A DNA stretch of 64,000 bases from Streptomyces sp. Go-475 (GCF_003330845.1 NZ_CP026121.1:5437501-5501500); one strand, 5' to 3'; positions 19,709-28,323 are shown, numbered from the stretch's first letter. Numbers and translations: made by a program. The notes: generated from the letters alone by a model not told the origin.

Positions 19709-20761
19709 ATGCGTGCAGGCGTGGTGGTCGCCGCGCACCCCGGTGTGGAGGATCTCGCCGTGCGAGCCGAGGAGTCGGGCTTGCGCAGCTTCTGGGTCTA
19801 CGACACCCCGATGGTCCACGGTGACCCCTTCGTCGCCCTGAGCCTGTGCGCGAAGGCCACCCGCCGCATCAAGCTCGGGATCGGCGTGACCTCACCGGCC
19901 CTGCGCTCGGCCCCGGCCGCGGCGAGCGGGTTCGCCAGCCTCAACGCCCTGGCACCGGGCCGGATCATCTGCGGGGTCGGCACCGGGAACACCGCCCGCC
20001 GCACCCTGGGCATGCAGCCGGCCACGGCAGCCGCGCTGGAGGACTTCACCGCGGCACTGCAGGATCTGTGTGCCGGACGCCCGACCGAGTACCGCGAAGG
20101 AGACCGGGTCCGCGACGTCCGGTTCCTGCACGCCGGGGCGCACGTGAACACCAGCGATCCGATCGAGTTCGTCGTGGCCGCGCTCGGGCCCAGAGCCGCC
20201 GCCGTCGCCGGCCGCCGCGGCGCCGGCCTCATCTCCTTCGGCCTGCTCGACCCCACCGCCTGGCACGCGCTGCACGACGCCCGCCGCCAGGCGGCCCACG
20301 GTACGGCCCCCGATCCCGGCTCCTCCGCGGCCTCCTACGTGGTCACCGCGCTCCACCTGCTGCGCGACGACGAGGACGCCGACAGTGACGCGGCCCGGGA
20401 CGCGACAGGTCACCTCGTCCTGTCGCTGCTGGACTTCGCCGCCGACAACCCCGCCGTCGCCGGGCAACTCGGCCCCGACGAACGGGAGGCGGTGCGGCGC
20501 CTCCTCGACCGGCGGGGCACCACCGCCACCGCGCCGGACCGGTACACCAGGCTCTACCCCGACTACCTCGGACGCATCGCACCGCAGGACCGGGACCTGG
20601 TCCTGCCCTCGCTGATGAACAGCCTGGCCCTCGTCGGCACCCGCGACGACCTCCGCACCCGCGTCACCGCCCTGGAACGGGCGGGCGTGGACGAACTCCT
20701 CATCCAGCCGGTGATCGACCCGCCCACCGAGATGGCCCGACTCGCCGAACTCGTCGGCTGA
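19709..20761 (+). CDS. LLM-class (luciferase-like) oxidoreductase, probably F420/FMN-dependent
   Basis: The 350-residue protein fits the bacterial luciferase-like TIM barrel. Visible features are the early GVVVAAHPGVEDLAVRAEESG, the beta3 region FWVYDTPMVHGDPFVALSLC, LGIGVTSPALRSA, and GRIICGVGTGNTARRTLGM, which resembles the cofactor phosphate-binding loop of F420-dependent family members. ATG 19709 was preferred to earlier starts because it begins directly at the first barrel strand and has a GAGG nearby. Coenzyme and substrate are inferred from the family. The downstream DUF899 gene is on the same strand 58 nt later and may be cotranscribed. Confidence 0.82.
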   Translation: MRAGVVVAAHPGVEDLAVRAEESGLRSFWVYDTPMVHGDPFVALSLCAKATRRIKLGIGVTSPALRSAPAAASGFASLNALAPGRIICGVGTGNTARRTLGMQPATAAALEDFTAALQDLCAGRPTEYREGDRVRDVRFLHAGAHVNTSDPIEFVVAALGPRAAAVAGRRGAGLISFGLLDPTAWHALHDARRQAAHGTAPDPGSSAASYVVTALHLLRDDEDADSDAARDATGHLVLSLLDFAADNPAVAGQLGPDEREAVRRLLDRRGTTATAPDRYTRLYPDYLGRIAPQDRDLVLPSLMNSLALVGTRDDLRTRVTALERAGVDELLIQPVIDPPTEMARLAELVG

Positions 20762-20819
20762 GGCGCCCCGCCACGGACTCCACCGATGATTTCTCGCCAG
20801 ACGCAGGGCCAGTACGGCC

Positions 20820-21596
20820 ATGACTGCTGTGAACAGGCCGCCGGTCGTCTCCCGCCGGGAGTGGCTGGCCGCCGTCGACACCCTGCGCGTCCGGGAGAAG
20901 GCGCACACCCGGGCGGGCGACGCGATCGCCGCCGCCCGGCGACGGCTGCCCATGACCGAGGTGGACCCGTCGGCCCCGCTCGTCGGAAGCAGGGGGCACG
21001 TCCCCCTGATCGACGTCTTCGAGGGCCGCACGCAATTGTTCGTGTCGTATCACATGTGGCACGACGGCCACACCGCCGCCGACCAGTGCGAGGGCTGCAC
21101 CTTCTTCACCGGCCAGGTCCGCGAACTGTCCTACCTGCACCAGCGAGACGTCACCTTCGCCGTCTTCTGCCAGGGCCCCTACGAGGAGTCCGACCGCTAC
21201 CGCCGCTTCATGGGCTGGGACATGCCCTGGTACTCCGTACCCGCCGAGTCGCACGAACGGCTCGTCGCCGGCCGCCACTTCGGGATGAAGGCGTGCTACC
21301 TCCGCGACGGGGACCGCGTCTACGAGACGTACTGGACCACCGGCCGCGGCGTCGAACCCATGGCACCGTCCTACGGCATCCTCGACATGACGGTCTACGG
21401 GCGGCAGGAGACCTGGGAGGACTCCCCGTCCGGCTGGCCGCGGCCGTACGAGACGCTCGGCGGGCAGTTCCGCAGGGACGGACGGCCGACCGCGCAGTGG
21501 GCACGGATCGCCGCCGGCCACGACGACGACCTCCACGACGGACAGCCCGGCACGGGCACGAGCAGCTCGGACTGCTGCCAGGCGCGACAGGCGTGA
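20820..21596 (+). CDS. DUF899 thioredoxin-like protein
   Basis: The 258-residue protein matches DUF899 architecture. It has an N-terminal helical lead with REWLAA and REKAHTRAGD, then LFEGRTQLFVSYHMW-type sequence, CEGCTFFTG and DVTFAVFCQGPYEE, followed by MPWYS and a C-terminal ILDMTVYGRQETWED. The CxxC-like pair in CEGC sits at the position of the thioredoxin-fold active site. Function is unknown for the family. The last ~20 residues (Ser/Gly/Cys-rich) are not typical of the family and may be poorly conserved. Confidence 0.82.
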   Translation: MTAVNRPPVVSRREWLAAVDTLRVREKAHTRAGDAIAAARRRLPMTEVDPSAPLVGSRGHVPLIDVFEGRTQLFVSYHMWHDGHTAADQCEGCTFFTGQVRELSYLHQRDVTFAVFCQGPYEESDRYRRFMGWDMPWYSVPAESHERLVAGRHFGMKACYLRDGDRVYETYWTTGRGVEPMAPSYGILDMTVYGRQETWEDSPSGWPRPYETLGGQFRRDGRPTAQWARIAAGHDDDLHDGQPGTGTSSSDCCQARQA

Positions 21597-21708
21597 CGGG
21601 CTCCGGACGGGGGTACCCGGAGTTCCTCACGAAGGGGTTAGTGGCGCCCGGTCCGCGCGTCGCTGCGGGTGCGCGCGGACCGGGGCCGTCAAGGGGAGCC
21701 CCTCGGGC

Positions 21709-22125
21709 TCAGCGGGACGCGAGGGCGCGCGGCTCCAGGGCCGCCGTGTGGGCGTCCATCCGCTCGGCGGCCAGGATCGCGGCCGCCGTGTCGGCGCGGG
21801 AGGCGGCGACGACCAGCGCGCGGCCCGCCAGCGCGTGCGCGCGCCGGTGCAGGGCGACGGCGCTCCGCTCGCGCCGGGCGCCGGAGACCCGGGCCGGGGC
21901 GGGGCCGCCCCTCAGCCGGCCCACCTGCTCCGCGAGCCGCTCCGCCGCGGTGTCCAGGTCGGCCGAGCCCTCCAGCGCGCGCAGCTCGTCCGTGACGGCG
22001 AGCAGGGCGGCCAGGTGGCCCGCGAGCTGGATGTCCAGCTCTTCCTCACGGGAACGGTGGGGGAAGTCCGGGTTGGGGCCGTCCACCGTGCTGTGGACCG
22101 ACTTGGTGCGGATCGGTTCGTACAT
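21709..22125 (-). CDS. Conserved hypothetical helical protein (138 aa)
   Basis: I do not recognise the family. The product is 138 residues, Ala/Arg/Leu-rich and predicted all-helical, starting MYEPIRTKSVHSTVDGP. It has no signal peptide or membrane segment. ATG 22125 was chosen because AGGAGG lies 7 nt upstream; an upstream in-frame extension has no ribosome site. A 15-nt PerR/Fur-like palindrome lies in its promoter region (22165-22179), so stress or metal control is possible. Coding bias supports a real gene. Confidence 0.65.
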   Translation of the reverse strand: MYEPIRTKSVHSTVDGPNPDFPHRSREEELDIQLAGHLAALLAVTDELRALEGSADLDTAAERLAEQVGRLRGGPAPARVSGARRERSAVALHRRAHALAGRALVVAASRADTAAAILAAERMDAHTAALEPRALASR

Positions 22126-22156
22126 GGGAGGGCCTCCTGAATGCTTGCAGGAAGCC

Positions 22157-22185
22157 ATCCTAGCTTAGATTTCGTCTAAAGTTGA
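22157..22185 (-). promoter_or_regulatory. Promoter with PerR/Fur-like box
   Basis: TTAGATTTCGTCTAA (22165-22179) has perfect 5-nt arms (TTAGA/TCTAA) around 5 nt, the same outer layout as the PerR box TTAGAATNATTCTAA. On the minus strand a TAGGAT -10-like hexamer (22162-22157) lies just downstream, so a bound repressor would sit between -35 and -10 of the 138-residue protein gene. The regulator is inferred, not known. Confidence 0.45.
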
Positions 22186-22237
22186 GTTGTTCACAAACCC
22201 GGACTGACCGCATACGTACGGTGAGTGGAGGGTCCGG

Positions 22238-23449
22238 TCAGTGTTGGCTGTAGCCGTCCAGGAAGTGCCCGATCCGCCCCACCGCGTCGCGCAGGTCGCC
22301 CACCGTCGGCAGGGTCACCACGCGGAAGTGGTCCGGCTCCGGCCAGTTGAAGCCCGTGCCCTGGACGACCATGATCTTCTCCCGCCGGAGCAGGTCCAGG
22401 ACCATCCGCCGGTCGTCCTTGATCTTGAAGACCTTGGGGTCGAGGCGCGGGAAGAGGTACAGCGCCCCCTTCGGCTTCACGCACGTCACGCCCGGGATCT
22501 GGGTGAGCAGTTCGTAGGCCACGTCCCGCTGCTCGCGCAGCCGCCCGCCCGGCAGGACCAGGTCGTTGATCGTCTGCCGCCCGCTGAGCGCGGCGACCAC
22601 CCCGTGCTGTCCCGGCATGTTCGCGCACAGGCGCATGTTCGCCAGGATCGTCAGGCCCTCGATGTAGGAGTCGGCGTGCGCGCGCGGCCCGGAGATCGAC
22701 ATCCAGCCCACCCGGTAGCCGGCCACCCGGTAGGCCTTCGACATGCCGTTGAAGGTGAGGGTGAGCAGGTCGGGGGCGACCTTGGCGGTCGGCGTGTGGT
22801 TGGCGCCGTCGTAGAGGATCTTGTCGTAGATCTCGTCCGAGCAGACCAGCAGGTTGTGGCGGCGGGCGATGTCGGTCAGGCCCTTGATCATCGCCTCGTC
22901 GTAGACCGCGCCCGTCGGGTTGTTCGGGTTGATGATCACGATCGCCTTGGTGCGGTCGGTGACCTTGCGCTCGACGTCGGCGAGGTCGGGCATCCAGTCG
23001 GCCTGCTCGTCGCAGCGGTAGTGGACCGCCGTGCCGCCGGAGAGCGAGACGGCCGCCGTCCACAGCGGGTAGTCGGGCGCGGGCACGAGCACCTCGTCGC
23101 CGTCGTCGAGCAGGCCCTGCATGGCCATCACGATCAGCTCGGAGACGCCGTTGCCGATGAAGACGTGCTCGACGTCCGTCTCGATGCCGAGGGTCTGGTT
23201 GTGCATCACGACCGCGCGGCGCGCCGCCAGCAGGCCCTTCGCGTCCCCGTAGCCGTGGGCCGAGGAGACGTTGCGGAGGATGTCCTCCAGGATCTCGGGC
23301 GGGCACTCGAAGCCGAACGCCGCCGGGTTGCCGGTGTTCAGCTTGAGGATCCGGTGACCGGCCGCTTCCAGCCGCATCGCCTCCTCGAGCACCGGGCCCC
23401 GGATCTCGTAACAGACGTTGGCGAGCTTGGTCGACTGGATCACCTGCAT
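22238..23449 (-). CDS. Pyridoxal-phosphate-dependent aminotransferase (AlaA-like, class I/II)
   Basis: The 403-residue protein is a fold-type I aminotransferase of the alanine/glutamate-pyruvate branch. It shows LNTGNPAAFGF, GNGVSELIVMAMQ, INPNNPTGAVY, SDEIYDKILYD and the PLP lysine motif NGMSKAYRVAGYRVGW (Lys238). The N-terminal QSTKLANVCYEIRGPVLEEA is characteristic of AlaA-type enzymes. It likely interconverts alanine and pyruvate with glutamate/2-oxoglutarate. Start ATG 23449 matches the family N-terminus; the Shine-Dalgarno is weak. Confidence 0.88.
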   Translation of the reverse strand: MQVIQSTKLANVCYEIRGPVLEEAMRLEAAGHRILKLNTGNPAAFGFECPPEILEDILRNVSSAHGYGDAKGLLAARRAVVMHNQTLGIETDVEHVFIGNGVSELIVMAMQGLLDDGDEVLVPAPDYPLWTAAVSLSGGTAVHYRCDEQADWMPDLADVERKVTDRTKAIVIINPNNPTGAVYDEAMIKGLTDIARRHNLLVCSDEIYDKILYDGANHTPTAKVAPDLLTLTFNGMSKAYRVAGYRVGWMSISGPRAHADSYIEGLTILANMRLCANMPGQHGVVAALSGRQTINDLVLPGGRLREQRDVAYELLTQIPGVTCVKPKGALYLFPRLDPKVFKIKDDRRMVLDLLRREKIMVVQGTGFNWPEPDHFRVVTLPTVGDLRDAVGRIGHFLDGYSQH

Positions 23450-23575
23450 GTCTGGGAGCTTACGGCGCGGTAACGCGTCACGGGCCGTGTTTTCCGCCAC
23501 GTGAGACGCGGTGGTTTGCGGGGAAATGGCCGCACGCTGTCCCACCAGCACCTCCTGTCCCTAGAATGCGCCGCC

Positions 23576-24253
23576 ATGTCCCAGTCATTCGATTACGCCG
23601 ACGGAGCGACCGGCGGCGAGCCGCAGGGGCCGCCGAACGTGTACCTGCCGCAGGCGGCCCCGCCCCCGGCGTACGACGGGTACGCCGATCCGGCGGCGGC
23701 GCACGGATGGCAGGACGAGGGAGCCGCAGGGGCCGTGGGTGACACGCGCGAGCTGCCGGTGGTGCCGGCGGGTGGCCGGTCCGGGGCGGGGCATCGTGCC
23801 CGGCGGCGGAAGAGTCCTTGGCGGACGCGCCGGGTCGCGGTCGCCGCCGGTGCCGTGGGTGCCGTGTCGGCGGCGGCCCTGATCGCCGGGTTCTCCTTCT
23901 CGGGATCGTCCTCCGGCACGCGGGGCGGCGAGGGCGGCCGTACGGGCCCGACGGCGGGGGAGTCGCCGGCCGCGCCCACCGGCACCGGCGCGGTCTCCAC
24001 CCCCGGTGCCCCGCTCGCCGGCCGGCCGGCGGATCGCGGCGCGCCGTCCGCGACCGCGTCCACGCCCGCGAGCCCGTCGGCGACCGCGAGCCGCGCCCCG
24101 TCCGACGACGCGACGGACAGCGCGCCGCCCCCGGCCGTCAGCACCCCGCCCGTCACCCCGACGGCCTCCGCCCCCGACGCCACCGCGACACCCCCGGGCA
24201 GGCCCGAGGGGAAACCGGGCCACGGCCCCGGCGGTACGAAGGGCCCCAAGTAG
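23576..24253 (+). CDS. Single-pass membrane protein with Pro/Ala/Thr-rich extracytoplasmic tail
   Basis: The product is 225 residues of unknown function. The first ~80 residues are cytoplasmic and Gly/Pro/Ala-rich. RRRKSPWRTRR is followed by one hydrophobic helix (VAVAAGAVGAVSAAALIAGF) and a disordered tail of ~125 residues of Pro, Ala, Thr and Ser with no catalytic signature. This layout is common in Streptomyces membrane-anchored hypothetical proteins. ATG 23576 opens the frame just after a short spacer. Its position next to a secreted protease may be chance. Confidence 0.65.
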   Translation: MSQSFDYADGATGGEPQGPPNVYLPQAAPPPAYDGYADPAAAHGWQDEGAAGAVGDTRELPVVPAGGRSGAGHRARRRKSPWRTRRVAVAAGAVGAVSAAALIAGFSFSGSSSGTRGGEGGRTGPTAGESPAAPTGTGAVSTPGAPLAGRPADRGAPSATASTPASPSATASRAPSDDATDSAPPPAVSTPPVTPTASAPDATATPPGRPEGKPGHGPGGTKGPK

Positions 24254-24367
24254 CCGTCCGGTCGGGGCGGTTGAGTAGGGTCGGACAGGACGCGCTCGTT
24301 CCGCTTGTGGAACGACTCCTTGCCCCGCCCCCCTTTCCGCGATCACAATGCACATGACAATCGTGCA

Positions 24368-24392
24368 GGCGGCCGGAAGATTTCCGGCCGCC
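24368..24392 (+). other. Strong hairpin in the protease 5' leader
   Basis: The 11-nt arms GGCGGCCGGAA (24368-24378) and TTCCGGCCGCC (24382-24392) are perfectly complementary around a 3-nt loop. The hairpin lies 23 nt before the start codon of the secreted protease and 114 nt after the previous stop. There is no T-tract, so it is more likely a leader structure (mRNA stability or ribosome access) than a terminator. Confidence 0.6.
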
Positions 24393-24415
24393 TCCGTCGC
24401 AAGAGGGGACCCCCC

Positions 24416-25339
24416 ATGAGAAAACCTCTCGCCGCCGCGTTCTTCGCCCTGGCGATAGCCGGGGCCGGCGCGGCCCCCGCGACCGCTGCCGAGGCCGCCC
24501 CCACGGGCGTCGGCAAGGCCGCGGACACGGGCTCGGCCACGTCCGCCGTCTCCGGCGTGGTCGCGTCCGTGGAGCAGACGCTGGCCGGACTCAACCCGTC
24601 GGCCAAGGCGGTGAACTTCGCCGGCACGGTCGCGCTCAGCAACTGCTCAGGCTCCGTCGTCCGCATGCCGGACTCCGAGAGCAACGACCCGGCGCTCGTG
24701 ATGACCAACGGCCACTGTCTGGAGTCCGGCTTCCCCGGGCCCGGCGAGGTCCTCGTCGACAAGGCGTCCAGTCGCACCTTCAGCCTGCTCAACGCCTCCG
24801 GCTCGCGCGTCGCCACCCTGCGCGCCGCCAAGCTCGCCTACGGCACGATGACCGACACGGACGTCGCGCTGTACCAGCTCACCACCACGTACGCGCAGAT
24901 CAAGAGCTCGTACAACATCAACCCGCTGACGCTGAGCGACAGTCACCCGGTCGCCGGCACCGCCATCAGCATCCCCTCGGGCTACTGGAAGCGGATCTAC
25001 AGCTGCTCCGTCGACGGGTTCGTGCCCACCCTGAAGGAGGGCGACTGGACCTGGAAGGACTCGGTCCGCTACACCTCCGCCTGCAACACCATCGGCGGCA
25101 CGTCCGGCTCGCCCGTCGTCGACCAGGCCACCAACAAGGTCGTCGCCGTCAACAACACCGGCAACGAGGACGGCGAGCGCTGCACGGTGAACAACCCCTG
25201 TGAGGTCGACGCGAACGGCACCGTGACCGTCCGCAAGGGCATCAACTACGCCCAGCAGACCTACGGGATCCCGGCCTGCTTCGGGATCGACAACAAGCTC
25301 GACCTGAGCGCGAGCGGCTGCACCCTGCCCAAGCCGTAA
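24416..25339 (+). CDS. Secreted trypsin-like (S1) serine protease
   Basis: The 307-residue protein has a Sec signal peptide (MRKPLAAAFFALAIAGAGAA, then an AxA-type cleavage region). The trypsin-like domain carries TNGHC (His100), TDTDVALYQL (Asp149) and GGTSGSPV (Ser230), a complete catalytic triad of the V8/glutamyl-endopeptidase style. Cysteines near His100 and in the C-terminal third suggest disulfides. ATG 24416 follows AAGAGGGGA. A pro-region of ~65 residues may lie between signal peptide and catalytic domain. Substrate specificity is not predictable. Confidence 0.9.
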   Translation: MRKPLAAAFFALAIAGAGAAPATAAEAAPTGVGKAADTGSATSAVSGVVASVEQTLAGLNPSAKAVNFAGTVALSNCSGSVVRMPDSESNDPALVMTNGHCLESGFPGPGEVLVDKASSRTFSLLNASGSRVATLRAAKLAYGTMTDTDVALYQLTTTYAQIKSSYNINPLTLSDSHPVAGTAISIPSGYWKRIYSCSVDGFVPTLKEGDWTWKDSVRYTSACNTIGGTSGSPVVDQATNKVVAVNNTGNEDGERCTVNNPCEVDANGTVTVRKGINYAQQTYGIPACFGIDNKLDLSASGCTLPKP

Positions 25340-25382
25340 GGCGGCTCGCCCCAAGCCGTGAGGCCGGGGCCGGGGCGGGCGG

Positions 25383-26996
25383 TCACGCGGGAGGAGTCCT
25401 GCGGACCGCCCGGCCCGCCAGGACGTCCGTGCGCCGCCCGTCCTCGATCACGAACCGGCCGTCGACCAGGACGTACGGAATGCCCGTCGGGAGCCTGCGG
25501 GGTTCCGCGAAGGTGGAACCCGCCGCGACCGTCGCCGGGTCGAAGAGGACCAGGTCGGCGACGTATCCCTCGCGGACGAGGCCCCGGTCGGGCAGGCGGA
25601 GCCGCGCCGCCGGACGCGAGGTGAGGTGCGCGACGCACTCCTCCAGCGACAGCACCCCCAACTCCCTGACGTAGTGCCCGAGGTAGTGCGGGAACGTGCC
25701 GTACGCGCGCGGATGCGGCTTGGCGCCCTGGAGGATGCCGTCCGAGCCGCCCGTGTGCACCCGGTGGCGCATGATCTCCCGGACGTTCTCCTCGTGGCCC
25801 ACGTGCTGGAGGATCGTCGGGGCCAGCCGGTCGGCCAGCAGCAGTCCGCGCGCGGTCACCCAGGGGTCCTCCCGCCGGAGGGCCGCCGACTCCTGGACCG
25901 TCCGGCCGACGTGATCGGCCAGGGCCGGATCGGTCACGCCCGAGATCTCGATCGTGTCCCACTCGATGGGCACGCCGTGGCAGCCGTCCGACCCGGTGAC
26001 CTCCAGGTCGTGGCGGATCCGCTCCGCCGTGCCGGGGTCCGCCAGCCGCCGGAGGGTCTCCTCCGGTCCGCCCTCGCTCGCCCAGCTCGGCAGCATGGCG
26101 GCGAGGGTCGTGCAGCCGGGCGTGTACGGGTACGTGTCGAGGCTGATGTCCGCCCCGGCGGCCAGGGCCTCGTCCAGCAGGGCCAGCAGTTCGGGCGCCC
26201 GGCCCTTGTTCACGCCGAAGTTCATCGTGGCGTGGGCGAGATGGAGGGAGCAGCCCGCCTCCCGGGTCAGCGCGACCATCTCCCGGTACGCCTCCAGGGC
26301 GCCGGCGCCGTAGGAGCGGTGGTGCGGGCAGTAGTAGCCGCCGTACGACGCCACCACCTTGCACAGCTCGGTCAGTTCGGCGTCCCGCGCGTACATGCCG
26401 GGGGTGTACGTCAGCCCCGACGACATGCCGACGGCGCCCTGCTCCATGCCCTCGGCGACCAGCCGCCGCATCCGGGCCAGCTCCCGCGCGGTGGCCGGGC
26501 GGTCCTCCCAGCCGACGGCGAGCGCCCGGACCGTGCCCTGTGGGATCAGGTAGGCCGCGTTGACGGCGATGCCCCGGTCCAGCCGGTCCAGGTACTCGCC
26601 GACCGTGCGCCAGTCGAAGTCGATGTCGTCACCGGGCCCGTTCCACCCGGCGATCGCGCGGCGCACCTCGTCGAGGGTGCGGTCGTCGACCGGCGCGTAG
26701 GACAGCCCGTCCTGGCCGATGACCTCCAGCGTCACGCCCTGGGCGGCCTTGGCGCTGTGGTCGGGGTCGCGCAGCAGGGCCAGGTCGCTGTGGGCGTGCA
26801 TGTCGACGAAGCCGGGGGAGAGGACCAGCCCTTCGGCGTCCAGCTCCCGGCGTGCCTTGGGCCGCTGGCAGCCGGCCGCCGCGGCCTCCTTGACGATCCC
26901 GGTGATCCGGCCGCCGTCGACGACGACATCGGCCCGGTAGGCGTCCGCGCCGGAGCCGTCGACGACGTCGGCGTCCCGGATGACGAGCTCTTCCAT
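25383..26996 (-). CDS. N-acyl-D-amino-acid deacylase family amidohydrolase
   Basis: The 537-residue protein is an amidohydrolase-superfamily enzyme of the D-aminoacylase branch. It shows LVIRDADVVDGSGA, the metal motif GFVDMHAHSD (His67, His69), SSGLTYTPGMYA and YCPHHRSYG, HLAHATMN, TGGSDGILQGAKPHPRAYGTFP and the C-terminal beta-sandwich VADLVLFDP. It hydrolyses the amide of N-acylated D-amino acids or related N-acyl compounds. It sits 12 nt downstream of a fold-III PLP enzyme gene in one leftward operon. The divergent partner genes (KDG kinase, RidA, GntP) suggest an N-acetylated amino-sugar acid as substrate; this is inference. Confidence 0.86.
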   Translation of the reverse strand: MEELVIRDADVVDGSGADAYRADVVVDGGRITGIVKEAAAAGCQRPKARRELDAEGLVLSPGFVDMHAHSDLALLRDPDHSAKAAQGVTLEVIGQDGLSYAPVDDRTLDEVRRAIAGWNGPGDDIDFDWRTVGEYLDRLDRGIAVNAAYLIPQGTVRALAVGWEDRPATARELARMRRLVAEGMEQGAVGMSSGLTYTPGMYARDAELTELCKVVASYGGYYCPHHRSYGAGALEAYREMVALTREAGCSLHLAHATMNFGVNKGRAPELLALLDEALAAGADISLDTYPYTPGCTTLAAMLPSWASEGGPEETLRRLADPGTAERIRHDLEVTGSDGCHGVPIEWDTIEISGVTDPALADHVGRTVQESAALRREDPWVTARGLLLADRLAPTILQHVGHEENVREIMRHRVHTGGSDGILQGAKPHPRAYGTFPHYLGHYVRELGVLSLEECVAHLTSRPAARLRLPDRGLVREGYVADLVLFDPATVAAGSTFAEPRRLPTGIPYVLVDGRFVIEDGRRTDVLAGRAVRRTPPA

Positions 26997-27008
26997 CGCG
27001 CCTGCCTC

Positions 27009-28286
27009 CTAGAAGAACGTGCGGACGTAGTCGACGACCGTGCCGTCCGCCTCCGCGACCGGGATCAGCTGCCACTTGTCGAACGAGGTGCACGGGTGGG
27101 ACAGCCCCAGGCCGACCCAGTCGCCGACCTCCAGATCCGCCTCCGGGGTGGTGCTCAGCCAGGCGTGCTGGTCGGACAGGGCCGTCACCGACACGCCGGT
27201 GGCCGGGCGCTCGGCGCCGTCCCGGCGGATCACCTGCGCGAAGGGCAGGTCGAGGTCGTGGGCCGCGTCCCGCTTGCCCGCGTTGACGAAGGCCTGCTCG
27301 GCTGAGGGACGTGACACCACCTGGGTCCACAGTCGGAACGCGGGCTCCAGGGCGCCCTCCTCGGGCACCCGGTTGAACGGGGTGAGCTTGCGGTAGTGGC
27401 CGTCGTCGTGCGAGACGTAGGCGCCCGAGCGGAGCAACTTCAGCACCGGGCGGGACAGTTCGGGGATCTCCGCGAAGACCTCGGCGACCGCGTCGAACCA
27501 GGCGCTGCCGCCCGCGCTGACGACGATCTCGTCCACGCCGGTGAAGCGCCCCGCCTTGTCGAAGTCGGCGGCGAGCGCGACCAGCCGCCGCAGCCACGCC
27601 GTCACCCGCTCCGGGTCGGCCTTCGGCACCTCTCCCTCGTACCCCGCGACGCCGACCAGCCGCAGCGTCCCCGTGCCCGCCACCGCGTCCGCGACCGCAG
27701 CGCACTCCGTCTCCGTACGGACCCCGGTCCGGGCGCCCTCCCCGGCGGCGAGTTCGACGACGACGTCCACGCGGCGGGCGGCGCCGCGCAGGGCCGCGTC
27801 CATCAGCTCGACGCCGCGCACCGAGTCGACGTACGCGACGAGGGTGAAGTCCGGGTCGGCGTCCAGCTCGGCGGAGATCCAGCGCAGGGCCGCCGTGTCG
27901 ACCAGCTCGTTCGCGAGGAACACGCGCCGGGTGCCGAACGCGCGGGCCACCCGCACCTGGTGCGGCACCGCCAGCGTGATGCCCCACGCCCCGTGCTCGA
28001 TCTGCCGCCGGAACAGCTGCGGGGCCATGGAGGTCTTGCCGTGCGGCGCGAACGCCAGGCCGTGCCGCGCCGCGTACGTCTCCATGAGCTTCAGGTTGTG
28101 CTCCAGGCGCTCGGCGGACAGCGCGAGCACGGGCGTGGCGAAGCCGCCGGTGAAGAGGTTGCGGCGCTGCGCGGCCAGCTCGCCGACCGTCAGGCCGTCG
28201 GCGTCCGGGGGGAGGCCCTTGAAGCGGTGGTCGACGCGCTCGGCGGCGAGCCGGGCGAAGGACTCGGCGGCGGTGTCGGCTGGCAT
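27009..28286 (-). CDS. Fold-type III PLP enzyme of the D-threonine aldolase/D-serine dehydratase/D-glucosaminate dehydratase group
   Basis: The 425-residue protein begins after a helical lead with the alanine-racemase-like barrel: FATPVLALSAERLEHNL, then the PLP lysine in FAPHGKTSM (Lys84). The C-terminal beta domain carries LSHPCTSFDKW. His397-x-Cys399 matches the His-x-Cys zinc pair of eukaryotic-type D-serine dehydratases rather than the His-x-Asp pair of D-threonine aldolases. This favours a dehydratase/deaminase reaction. ATG 28286 has AGGAGGGG upstream. The neighbouring KDG-type kinase and RidA fit D-glucosaminate dehydratase, which would yield KDG and ammonia. RefSeq-style naming would be 'amino acid deaminase'. 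Confidence 0.82.
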   Translation of the reverse strand: MPADTAAESFARLAAERVDHRFKGLPPDADGLTVGELAAQRRNLFTGGFATPVLALSAERLEHNLKLMETYAARHGLAFAPHGKTSMAPQLFRRQIEHGAWGITLAVPHQVRVARAFGTRRVFLANELVDTAALRWISAELDADPDFTLVAYVDSVRGVELMDAALRGAARRVDVVVELAAGEGARTGVRTETECAAVADAVAGTGTLRLVGVAGYEGEVPKADPERVTAWLRRLVALAADFDKAGRFTGVDEIVVSAGGSAWFDAVAEVFAEIPELSRPVLKLLRSGAYVSHDDGHYRKLTPFNRVPEEGALEPAFRLWTQVVSRPSAEQAFVNAGKRDAAHDLDLPFAQVIRRDGAERPATGVSVTALSDQHAWLSTTPEADLEVGDWVGLGLSHPCTSFDKWQLIPVAEADGTVVDYVRTFF

Positions 28287-28306
28287 AACCCCTCCTGATC
28301 TGCGGC

Positions 28307-28323
28307 GTTGCATACTCTGCAAC
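28307..28323. promoter_or_regulatory. Palindromic operator in the divergent promoter region (probably IclR-type)
   Basis: GTTGCATACTCTGCAAC has perfect 6-nt arms (GTTGCA/TGCAAC) and a 5-nt spacer. It lies 21 nt upstream of the PLP-enzyme start and 110 nt upstream of the kinase gene, between the two divergent units. The island encodes its own IclR regulator at 29464, the most likely ligand of this site. The central TACTCT may also be a promoter -10. Confidence 0.6.

Noticed and set aside
27009..28286. Alanine racemase
   Set aside because: The N-terminal barrel resembles it, but the C-terminal SHPCTSFDKW metal site and the PHGK lysine motif place it with D-Thr aldolase/D-Ser dehydratase enzymes.
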